Program-made: the position numbers and the translations under genes | Assembly: GCA_017396865.1 (NCBI GenBank) | Contig: JAFQKO010000117.1 | Location: forward strand, 1 to 10,406 | Direction: 5' to 3' | Source: Clostridia bacterium | GTDB lineage: Bacteria > Bacillota_A > Clostridia > Oscillospirales > QAKW01 | Length of the DNA stretch: 10,406 nt | Part shown: piece after piece, positions 1 through 5,709 of the stretch | How positions within the stretch are numbered: the first letter of the stretch is position 1 | Layout of the letters: every line of letters begins with the position of its first letter | The notes under the pieces: generated by a model | Told to the model about the DNA's origin: nothing | The model's database searches: none | The model's input: only the letters and a program-made list of their open reading frames with translations

Positions 1-528
1 ACCCAAATGGTTTGGGTGGTGCCATCCCCCTTTCCGAGCAGGTACCCAAATGATTTGGGTGGTAGCGCCACTTTTCCATGCAGGTACCCAAATGATTTGG
101 GTGGTAGTGCCACTTTTCCAAGCAGGTACCCAAATGGTTTGGGTGACGTTGCCCTCTGTTGCCGAGCGGGTACCCAAATGATTTGGGTGGTACGTTCCCT
201 TTACCGAGCAGGTACCCAAATGGTTTGGGTGGTGCTGCTCCCTTTTTTCGAGCGGGTACCCAAATGGTTTGGGTGGTACGTTCCCTTTTCCGAGCAGCTA
301 CCCAAATGATTTGGGTGGTGCTATCCCCATTTGCGTGCAAGTACCCAAATGGTTTGGGTGGTACTATCCCCATTTGCGTGCAAGTACCCAAATGGTTTGG
401 GTGGTACCATCCCCTTTTCCGTGCAGGTACCCAAATGGTTTGGGTGGTGCCGCCCCTTTTCTCGAGCAGGTACCCAAATGATTTGGGTGGTACCATCCCC
501 TTTTCTCGAGCAGGTACCCAAATGATTT
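1..528. repeat. Tandem array of ~43-bp units with a 17-bp palindromic core
   Basis: Twelve complete cores ACCCAAATGRTTTGGGT start at 1, 44, 86, 128, 172, 214, 258, 300, 343, 386, 429 and 472. A thirteenth at 516 keeps only its left arm. Unit lengths are 42-44 bp. The 17-bp core differs only at its tenth base, which is A in five units and G in seven. It is usually preceded by GCAGGT or GCGGGT and followed by GGT. The remaining linker is pyrimidine-rich and varies between units by substitution and 1-2 bp indels. The core begins at base 1, so the array probably extends to the left. All three forward frames stay largely open because the unit has no stop codons and its length is not a multiple of three, so apparent ORFs here are not genes. 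Function is unknown; arrayed protein-binding sites or RNA hairpins are possible. Confidence 0.95.
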
Positions 529-536
529 TTAAAAAT
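525..536. repeat. 12-bp AT palindrome at the end of the array
   Basis: The sequence ATTTTTAAAAAT replaces the right arm of the last, truncated core. It lies about 15 bp upstream of the -35 box of the XRE gene. An AT-rich tract there could act as an UP element or as a regulator site; this is inference. Confidence 0.5.
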
Positions 537-550
537 TGCTCAAATAATGA

Positions 551-579
551 TTGAACTTTTACGGCCAACCTGCTATGAT
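551..579 (+). promoter_or_regulatory. Sigma-A-type promoter of the XRE regulator gene
   Basis: A -35 box TTGAAC (551-556) and a -10 box TATGAT (574-579) are separated by 17 bp. A TG dinucleotide at 571-572 gives an extended -10. Transcription should start near 586, leaving a leader of about 20 nt that holds the ribosome site GAGGGG (594-599), five to six bases before the ATG at 606. Confidence 0.8.
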
Positions 580-605
580 ATTATTAGTAAAGTGAGGGGA
601 TTAAG

Positions 606-929
606 ATGAGAAGAGACAAAATCATTGCACGGCGCTTACGCCAGCTGCGGCTCGCAAAGGGCGTATCTCAAAATAAAATGAGCACCGACCTACATTTAGC
701 CGAGAGCTACATATACAACATTGAGGCCGGCTACGCCTATCCCTCGATGACGCATTTTTTTGCCATATGCGAGTATTTAGACATTCTCCCCTACGAGTTC
801 ATGAAATTTGAGCCGGGGGTCACTTCCAAAGAGGATGAGCTTTTAGATGCAGTACAAGGCCTGACCTACCCTGAGATCGACAAGCTGATCGCCATCGCAA
901 AGGAAATCCAACAAACAAAGACTGATTAA
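606..929 (+). CDS. XRE-family (Cro/C1-type HTH) transcriptional regulator, 107 aa
   Basis: This is a small DNA-binding protein of the lambda-repressor/Cro HTH class. Residues about 7-62 form the domain: RRLRQLRLAKGVSQNKMS covers helices 1-2, AESYIYNIEAG covers the recognition helix and the typical IE-G turn, and Y-S-T-FAICEYLDI covers helices 4-5. Residues 75-107 form a short charged helical tail with no recognisable ligand or enzyme domain, so it probably acts as a dimer. The start is fixed by the GAGGGG site upstream and the well-placed promoter at 551-579. The gene is monocistronic, with structured RNA and a terminator downstream. It sits directly beside the palindromic array at 1-528, and dimeric XRE proteins usually bind palindromes. 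The array core is therefore a candidate operator, but nothing in the sequence proves this. The class is confident; the specific regulon is unknown. Confidence 0.92.
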   Translation: MRRDKIIARRLRQLRLAKGVSQNKMSTDLHLAESYIYNIEAGYAYPSMTHFFAICEYLDILPYEFMKFEPGVTSKEDELLDAVQGLTYPEIDKLIAIAKEIQQTKTD

Positions 930-937
930 AAAAGAGG

Positions 938-988
938 GCCGAATCCGTTCTCGTCGGCGTACATAGGTACGGTAGAGGGCGGATCGGC
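938..988 (+). other. Nested inverted repeats in the XRE 3' region (possible RNA structure)
   Basis: GCCGAATCCG (938-947) can pair with CGGATCGGC (980-988), leaving one bulged A. Inside it, CGTAC (958-962) pairs with GTACG (967-971) around a four-base loop ATAG. The direct repeat GGCGGAT at 978-984 and 986-992 overlaps the outer arm. It lies between the XRE stop codon and the terminator at 1011. It may be a structured 3' UTR or a small RNA; chance pairing is also possible. Confidence 0.35.
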
Positions 989-1010
989 GGATAGCAGAAA
1001 AATTCCAATC

Positions 1011-1038
1011 AAAATCCGCATCACCATGCGGATTTTTT
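1011..1038 (+). terminator. Intrinsic terminator after the XRE gene
   Basis: The arms AAAATCCGCA (1011-1020) and TGCGGATTTT (1027-1036) form a ten-pair stem with a six-base loop. The run of T residues ends at 1038. It lies about 80 bp after the XRE stop codon and is suitable for ending that transcript. Confidence 0.8.
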
Positions 1039-1054
1039 CCTTATAAAAAGAACG

Positions 1055-1083
1055 AGGAGAAAGAGTAGGTGTTTCTTTCTCCT
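1055..1083. repeat. 10-bp inverted repeat in intergenic DNA
   Basis: AGGAGAAAGA (1055-1064) and TCTTTCTCCT (1074-1083) are perfect complements around a nine-base loop. No T-run follows directly, so a terminator role is not clear. No gene or promoter was recognised in 1039-1157; this hairpin and T-rich DNA are all it holds. Confidence 0.55.
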
Positions 1084-1157
1084 TGCAATCTTTAATATTG
1101 GTACATACCTCAGTTTTTACCCATTTTTCTGCGGTCGGTGCCTTTTTTAACAGTCTG

Positions 1158-1192
1158 AAAGGCTGCTAAAACCCAAGGTTTTAGCAGCCTTT
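1158..1192. terminator. Strong hairpin terminator after the Fe-S protein gene
   Basis: A 16-pair perfect stem (1158-1173 with 1177-1192) closes a three-base CAA loop. It begins three bases past the stop codon of the minus-strand Fe-S protein gene. The plus-strand side is followed by a T-rich tail, while the minus-strand side has only TTT in and after the stem. It may stop transcription from either side and separates the XRE unit from the Fe-S gene. Confidence 0.75.
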
Positions 1193-1194
1193 TC

Positions 1195-3513
1195 TTATTT
1201 ATGAAGCGGGCAGCTCACCACACACTTCTCGCCGGTTACCGGGCGGAACTTAAAGACGGGATCCTGCAGGCGCAGAGCATCCTCCAAGATCTTGGGGGTA
1301 ACGATTTTAGGGCAAGGGATATCGGTGAAATTCCCGACGAACATATTGCCCTCCTCCTTCACCAGCGAGAACTTGGTTGCCCAATCGCAGCGATGGGCAT
1401 CGACCGGCAGGTAGGTGACCTTCTTCCCGGCGATATCGAGCTCAGTCAGCCGCTCCTTTTTCAGCGCGCCCGTGGGGCAGGCATTGAGGCACTGTTCACA
1501 GCCCACGCAAGCGGCGGCAAGGCCTTCCTGCACCTCATCGGCCTGCAGGTCGGCATTGGTGACGATAGCAACGAACCGCTGATGGATTCCATACTCCTCG
1601 GTTACGACCGAGCCGTTCAGGCCCATTTTACCGATACCGGCGGCGACCGCCTCCGGCGCATTACAGAACGCATCGTTAAACTGGCCGCGGGGGCTACCGA
1701 CGGTAGAGCCGGCGCCGATCAGGTTATGGGAATAGACTGCCTCATAGCCCATTGCATTCAGCGCCCGACAGATGGAATAGCCCAAATGGCCGGTAAGGCG
1801 ATTGACCTCATACTGGGTAAAGACGTAGGGCCCGACCGACTCTGCGGGGGGCTTTCCGACGCGGGTTGCGGGGGTATCGGGATAGTGCATACCCATCACG
1901 ATCACCGATTTTGCATCGTGGATCAGATCGGTCGGCTTAGTAAATCCTCTTTCCACCTCGGTAACAACCGGATCGAAGGGCATCATCCGAATATTCTTAT
2001 CCTCCACCACAAACTGCGTTTCGCCCTTACGGATCTCACGAAGCTGCTCGGCGATCCGATCGACCGTTTCTGCCGAAGCGACACCAAACAGGTCGGCGCC
2101 CTTTTCCTTGGCGATCTCCTTAAGCTGCTTTTTAAGATCCTTGGCAGGTGCCACCGCCGAAAGCTCGGTGACCGCCCGATCCACGAAGGGTGCAGACGTC
2201 AGCACCAGCGCGGTACGGACAAAGGTATTCTCGGTAGCGGCAACGTTACACAGCTCACAGAACGGCGCATGATCCATCGTTGTTTTAGGCAGGGCGGTAT
2301 AGCCCAGCGTTTCCAGCTCGCGGCAGATATCCAGCTCGGTGAAATCCACGTTAAAGCGAGCAATTCTGGCATAGCTATCAATAGCATCGGCGCGGGTTTT
2401 ATGGCAGCTATCGAAGGCCTCGATATGCTTCATGCTGCCGTCGTGGTCGATATTCGCCCCCTTGGGGATCTGATAGCGGGCAGTCAGCAAAATGGCGCTG
2501 ACACCGTCGGGCAATTCCTTCACAATATCGATGCCTGTGGCGGTCAACGTTTCCTGAGAAATAAAGTGAACACTATCCAGATCCCAGGTTCTTGCGTGAA
2601 CCAGCAGCTTATCATACACCTGACGGTGCACCGCCAGATCGGTGGGCGCCACATGGCGCTTACGGCGAGCGGTCAGCTTACAATAGTCCGTATCCCAATT
2701 CCGCAGGTGCTTGGGCAGGCAGACCTTGAGGCAGACTCCGAACTCGCCGCCGCGAATACCATGCTTTGCCACGTGCTCCAGCAGCACCTGTTCATCCACC
2801 TTCTCGGGGATGGGCAGATCGAGATCGAGATCAAAATGCTCACCCCATGCGCAGCGCCAAAGGTTCTTGTTTGCAAAGATATGGTCCTTACCCTCAACCA
2901 CCACGTTCTTGGTGCCGTTTACCTCTTTCCGATAGGCATTGGTGGGACATTTTCGGACACATTCACCGCACATATCGCAGAGCTTCGGCCCATTATACAA
3001 CGGCGTGGGGGTCAGCTCCGCCTCGGTGATGATGGAGATAAACCGATTACGCGCGCCATACTCGGGGGTAATACAAAGGCCGTTCCAGCCCAGCTCGCCC
3101 AACCCCGCGCAGACACCGCTATAGATATGGCTGATATCCGGCGCAAAGACGGCGTCCATCTCCTTATAGCCGCGATATCTCCAGATATTAGAACTGGCGA
3201 TGGGCACCGTTTGATAGCCCAGATCGTCCAGCATCCGCGCGATCTTAAAGGAGAGCACGTCCAGCTTATCGTTCATAATGTACTGAATCCGATAGGGACC
3301 CATCTCCTGAGGATGAACCTCACCGTCCAGCTCGATGGCAGCATCGGGATGGTGCACCGCGCAAACGATGACCGACTTTGCCGACGGCAAAATGCCCTGC
3401 GGGCTCATTTTGATCGGCGCATTTTCATAGCGCTCGATATTGGCAACGCCCACCAGATCCGCGCCCAAGCGATACGCCAATTCCTTTACCTTTATAGTCA
3501 GATTGTTATCCAT
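1195..3513 (-). CDS. Multi-module QueG/reductive-dehalogenase-like Fe-S protein, 772 aa
   Basis: This is a cytoplasmic protein without a signal peptide, resembling the iron-sulfur reductase family that includes epoxyqueuosine reductase QueG and reductive dehalogenases. Module A (about 1-285) has AKSVIVCAVHHPD, then GLGELGWNGLCITPEYG, then a ferredoxin motif CDMCGECVRKCP (179-190), with later cysteines at 221, 261 and 265. Module C (about 457-772) repeats this order: AKSVIVMGMHYPD, GIGKMGLNGSVVTEEYG, CVGCEQCLNACP (669-680), then Cys709, 764 and 768. Between them, residues about 290-450 look like a worn copy lacking the ferredoxin motif. QueG is normally about half this length. The start is set by AAGGGG (3521-3526) and by the extended -10 at 3542; an upstream in-frame ATG overlaps that -10 box. 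The divergent AraC gene is a likely regulator. The substrate is unknown and cobalamin binding is untested. Confidence 0.8.
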   Translation of the reverse strand: MDNNLTIKVKELAYRLGADLVGVANIERYENAPIKMSPQGILPSAKSVIVCAVHHPDAAIELDGEVHPQEMGPYRIQYIMNDKLDVLSFKIARMLDDLGYQTVPIASSNIWRYRGYKEMDAVFAPDISHIYSGVCAGLGELGWNGLCITPEYGARNRFISIITEAELTPTPLYNGPKLCDMCGECVRKCPTNAYRKEVNGTKNVVVEGKDHIFANKNLWRCAWGEHFDLDLDLPIPEKVDEQVLLEHVAKHGIRGGEFGVCLKVCLPKHLRNWDTDYCKLTARRKRHVAPTDLAVHRQVYDKLLVHARTWDLDSVHFISQETLTATGIDIVKELPDGVSAILLTARYQIPKGANIDHDGSMKHIEAFDSCHKTRADAIDSYARIARFNVDFTELDICRELETLGYTALPKTTMDHAPFCELCNVAATENTFVRTALVLTSAPFVDRAVTELSAVAPAKDLKKQLKEIAKEKGADLFGVASAETVDRIAEQLREIRKGETQFVVEDKNIRMMPFDPVVTEVERGFTKPTDLIHDAKSVIVMGMHYPDTPATRVGKPPAESVGPYVFTQYEVNRLTGHLGYSICRALNAMGYEAVYSHNLIGAGSTVGSPRGQFNDAFCNAPEAVAAGIGKMGLNGSVVTEEYGIHQRFVAIVTNADLQADEVQEGLAAACVGCEQCLNACPTGALKKERLTELDIAGKKVTYLPVDAHRCDWATKFSLVKEEGNMFVGNFTDIPCPKIVTPKILEDALRLQDPVFKFRPVTGEKCVVSCPLHK

Positions 3514-3541
3514 AATAACACCCCTTTTCCTTGATATCTTC

Positions 3542-3570
3542 ATTATATCAAGAAGGGTATTGCGGTAAAA
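3542..3570 (-). promoter_or_regulatory. Extended -10 promoter of the Fe-S protein gene
   Basis: On the minus strand, TGA precedes a perfect TATAAT (3547 down to 3542). The -35 position at 17-bp spacing reads TTTTAC, a poor match, so the extended -10 or an activator probably compensates. Transcription would start near 3535, about 22 nt before the ATG at 3513. Confidence 0.65.
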
Positions 3571-3578
3571 GAGACAAA

Positions 3579-3614
3579 TCAACCCTTTTTTCGTAAAAAA
3601 AGTTGAACGGTTGA
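3579..3614. promoter_or_regulatory. GTTGA repeats between divergent promoters (candidate operator)
   Basis: TCAAC (3579-3583) and GTTGA (3602-3606) form an inverted pair flanking a T-run and an A-run. A second GTTGA at 3610-3614 is a direct repeat spaced 8 bp from the first. The last copy overlaps the -35 box of the AraC-family gene. AraC-family proteins often bind direct half-sites, so autoregulation and control of the divergent gene are plausible but unproven. Confidence 0.35.
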
Positions 3615-3639
3615 CTCCGGCTCTGCCAAATGGTATACT
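3611..3639 (+). promoter_or_regulatory. Sigma-A-type promoter of the AraC-family gene
   Basis: TTGACT (3611-3616) and TATACT (3634-3639) have 17-bp spacing and a TGG extension before the -10. The predicted transcription start near 3646 falls at the ribosome site GAGGTGA (3646-3652), so the leader would be only about 14 nt. Confidence 0.75.
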
Positions 3640-3659
3640 GATACCGAGGTGAAATGCCC

Positions 3660-4457
3660 ATGAAAATGAACGCATTAGTCCATGCATCTATCAATCAATT
3701 ATCGCTGATCGATCTCCGCATCGCACCCTGCTCGGTTGCCGCTTTGCATCAATACATCATGGAGCCGGCAGAAATCGAGCGGTTTATCTACGTTGTGAAG
3801 GGAACTGCCCAATTTCATTGCGGAAAGGAGCAGCTGAACGTAGCCTCTCTGGACATGGTCTACCTGCCCAGCGAGACTGCCTACCGTTCCCAATGGCTGG
3901 AGGACTCGGAATTCATGGTGATCGATCTGATCCTGCGGGATATCGACGGGCAGCCGATCCGCTTTGAGGAGCAGCCCGCCATTTTATTCCACGATACCCA
4001 CAACGCATACCGCGGCTTATTGGAGGAGCTGGCCGCCATTGCGGAGGCCAACGGCCCCTTTGATTGGCTGGAGCGGCTCTCCCTTTCCTTTAAATTCCTC
4101 TGCCGCATCGCGCGGGACACCAACCAATCGGAGCTGGATCGACATCTGCTTAAAATTAAGCCCGGCCTCTCTTATCTGGAGCACAACTTTGCCTCCGATT
4201 TTACGATTGAAGAATTGGCCAAAATGTGCTGTATCTCGGTTGGCAGCTTTCGGCGCAGCTTTGTTAGCTGCATGGGAATCTCTCCGGTGGAATACCGCAA
4301 TAAGCTACGGATCCAAAAGGCGATGGAGCTGCTCAAATCCAAGCATTACACCGTTGGAGAAGCGGCGGAGGCGGTCGGCATTCGCGACATCAAATACTTC
4401 AGCAAGCTATTCAAGCGATACACGGGTACGCCGCCCGGCACCATTAAGAAGATATAA
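3660..4457 (+). CDS. AraC-family transcriptional regulator, 265 aa
   Basis: This is a two-domain regulator. Residues about 15-95 resemble a cupin-type sensor: the stretch RFIYVVKGTAQFHCGKEQL followed by SLDMVYLPSETAYRSQW is typical of the AraC N-terminal ligand domain. Residues about 165-265 hold the paired helix-turn-helix: FTIEELAKMCCISVGSFRRSF is HTH 1, and YTVGEAAEAVGIRDIKYFSK, continuing into LFKRYTGTPPG, is HTH 2 with the family signature. An in-frame ATG at 3654 is only one base from the ribosome site GAGGTGA (3646-3652). The ATG at 3660 is seven bases away and is preferred. The gene is transcribed divergently from the Fe-S protein gene across 146 bp, suggesting it controls that gene and possibly itself. 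The ligand is not apparent from the sequence. Confidence 0.93.
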   Translation: MKMNALVHASINQLSLIDLRIAPCSVAALHQYIMEPAEIERFIYVVKGTAQFHCGKEQLNVASLDMVYLPSETAYRSQWLEDSEFMVIDLILRDIDGQPIRFEEQPAILFHDTHNAYRGLLEELAAIAEANGPFDWLERLSLSFKFLCRIARDTNQSELDRHLLKIKPGLSYLEHNFASDFTIEELAKMCCISVGSFRRSFVSCMGISPVEYRNKLRIQKAMELLKSKHYTVGEAAEAVGIRDIKYFSKLFKRYTGTPPGTIKKI

Positions 4458-4461
4458 AAGC

Positions 4462-4506
4462 AAAAGAGGATGTAAAAAAACGTAAGTTTTTTTTACATCC
4501 TCTTTT
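4462..4506. terminator. Bidirectional terminator between convergent genes
   Basis: A 19-pair perfect stem (4462-4480 with 4488-4506) has a seven-base loop. The outer arms are A-rich and T-rich, giving a T-tail on both strands. It lies between the stop codons of the AraC-family gene (4457) and the deacetylase gene (4511), and so serves both convergent transcripts. Confidence 0.9.
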
Positions 4507-4510
4507 TAAC

Positions 4511-5626
4511 TCAAGCGCCGATTAAATTCTTATAGTCACTGATCGTTGTAGACCGAGCCACGTATTTTCGATTGATGACATAGGGATCATCCCCTGTTTT
4601 ATAGATGGTGCCGCGCATCCAGATGCCGAACTCATAATACTTGGCGGTGATCGCCAGCGAGGCATCGTTATGCTCGCCGCTGGGATAAGCAACCGCGAAG
4701 CTTTCCTTGCCTGTGATACGGGTGACCTCCAGCTTGGACTGACCCAGCTCATGCTCCATCTCTTTCTCGGAGATTTGGCTGAGATAGGCATGGCTCATGG
4801 TATGGCTTTGGATGGAAACCAGCCCCGAATCGGACATCTCCTTGGCCTGCTCGGCGGTCATATAATGCTCGGTACCCAGCAGGTCGATGATGATAAACAC
4901 CGTTGCCTTAACGTTATACTTCTTCAAAATGGGGAACAGCTCGGTATAGTTATCATCGTAGCCATCGTCGAAGGTGAGCAGGATCGGCTTTTCGATCTGA
5001 TCCACCCTCCCAAGATCCTCGAAATGAATGGGCGTATAGCCATTCTCCAAAAGATATTGAAGCTGCTCCTCCATCCGCGCGGGGGAAACAAAGAGGCTGC
5101 GGATGCCCCAGCAATTATCGCTGACGGCATGGTACATCAGGGTGGGGACCTTAACACCGTCGGGCACCTGCTCATTGGTGGGGTAGGCGGTATAATAGGT
5201 GGTGGCCTTCTCCTCATCGGTAAAGAGATGATAGCCCATCTCCTCCAGCTTGGCCGCAGGCACAAACCAATCCTCACCGGTATAGATCCCGCCCTGCTCG
5301 GCCGAGAAGGTATACTGCTGCTCACCAAGCTGCAGGGTAGCGACGTCGCCGTCTTCGGCTTCGGTGGTGGTGACGCTGCCGCCGACGGCGGCCGCCAGCT
5401 CCTTCAGCGAGAGCAGCTCGCCCTCCGCACCATAGACGGCGGAAAGCTGCACGCCGTTTACAAAAACGGTCTTTTCCCCGAACACCGCAGGCTTTTCCGC
5501 ATAGGTTTTTTGCGGCGCTTGGTTTTCGGCGGCGGGAGGAGCCTGCTCCTTCTGCGGCACCGCCTCACTGCAACCTGCCAAAAGCAAGCAGAGCAGCATC
5601 AGCATTGCAATTATTCTGCGTTTCAT
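4511..5626 (-). CDS. Lipoprotein polysaccharide deacetylase (NodB domain), 371 aa
   Basis: This is a predicted surface lipoprotein that removes acetyl groups from a cell-wall or other extracellular glycan. Residues 1-19 form a signal peptide with lipobox LLAGC; Cys19 is the lipidation site. A Gln/Pro/Ala-rich linker follows. Residues about 52-146 (VFVNGVQL, then LLSLKELAAAVGGSV and WFVPAAKLEEMGY) resemble the copper-amine-oxidase N-terminal-like domain common in Clostridia wall proteins. The NodB domain (about 160-345) keeps its motifs: MYHAV, LTFDDGYDD (Asp220 and Asp221), SHTMSH (metal ligands His275 and His279) and AYPSGEHN. The ribosome site AAGGA lies nine bases before the ATG. The gene follows the SLH-protein gene with a terminator hairpin between them, so expression needs readthrough or the weak promoter at 5681. 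The glycan substrate is unknown. Confidence 0.93.
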   Translation of the reverse strand: MKRRIIAMLMLLCLLLAGCSEAVPQKEQAPPAAENQAPQKTYAEKPAVFGEKTVFVNGVQLSAVYGAEGELLSLKELAAAVGGSVTTTEAEDGDVATLQLGEQQYTFSAEQGGIYTGEDWFVPAAKLEEMGYHLFTDEEKATTYYTAYPTNEQVPDGVKVPTLMYHAVSDNCWGIRSLFVSPARMEEQLQYLLENGYTPIHFEDLGRVDQIEKPILLTFDDGYDDNYTELFPILKKYNVKATVFIIIDLLGTEHYMTAEQAKEMSDSGLVSIQSHTMSHAYLSQISEKEMEHELGQSKLEVTRITGKESFAVAYPSGEHNDASLAITAKYYEFGIWMRGTIYKTGDDPYVINRKYVARSTTISDYKNLIGA

Positions 5627-5644
5627 TCTATTTCATCCTTTTTT

Positions 5645-5679
5645 AAAAAATGCGGCTCGTGGTTTTATCCACGAGCCGC
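5645..5679 (-). terminator. Intrinsic terminator after the SLH-protein gene
   Basis: On the minus strand, an 11-pair GC-rich stem (5652-5662 with 5669-5679) with a six-base loop is followed, one base on, by six T residues (5650-5645). It starts 12 bp after the SLH-protein stop codon, and its T-run ends only 18 bp before the deacetylase ATG. Confidence 0.88.
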
Positions 5680-5680
5680 G

Positions 5681-5709
5681 ATTAAATTTAGTTAAATAGC
5701 ACGTGCCAA
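5681..5709 (-). promoter_or_regulatory. Possible promoter for the deacetylase gene
   Basis: On the minus strand, TTGGCA (5709-5704) and TTTAAT (5686-5681) are 17 bp apart, each one base from consensus. The -35 lies inside the last codons of the SLH-protein gene, and the transcript would begin in the terminator hairpin. It could be fortuitous. Confidence 0.35.

Noticed and set aside
1..528. CRISPR array
   Set aside because: The linkers are only 25-27 bp including conserved flanks, they resemble each other from unit to unit, and no cas gene is present. Real spacers are unique in sequence.
7..554. Repeat-protein ORFs in all forward frames (YPNDLGG, GTQMVWVV and VPKWFGW peptides)
   Set aside because: They are the same DNA read in three frames. 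Unit length is 42-44 bp, so the frame shifts between units, and no ribosome site precedes them.
820..1008. 62-codon minus-strand ORF overlapping the XRE gene end
   Set aside because: It overlaps a well-supported gene, has no ribosome site or motif, and runs through the structured intergenic region.
1128..1148. tracrRNA-terminator-like string TCGGTGCCTTTTTT
   Set aside because: There is no complementary arm forming a hairpin, no anti-repeat and no cas genes.
1201..3534. 777-codon plus-strand ORF
   Set aside because: It is exactly antisense and in register with the Fe-S protein gene, has no recognisable domains, and is explained by codon choice.
3514..3687. N-terminal extension of the Fe-S protein to 830 residues
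   Set aside because: The extension runs through the promoter -10 box and into the divergent regulator gene. The ATG at 3513 has its own ribosome site and begins the conserved domain.
5665..5673. DnaA box-like TTATCCACG
   Set aside because: It is a single site one base off consensus and lies in the loop and arm of a terminator hairpin, so there is no sign of an origin here.
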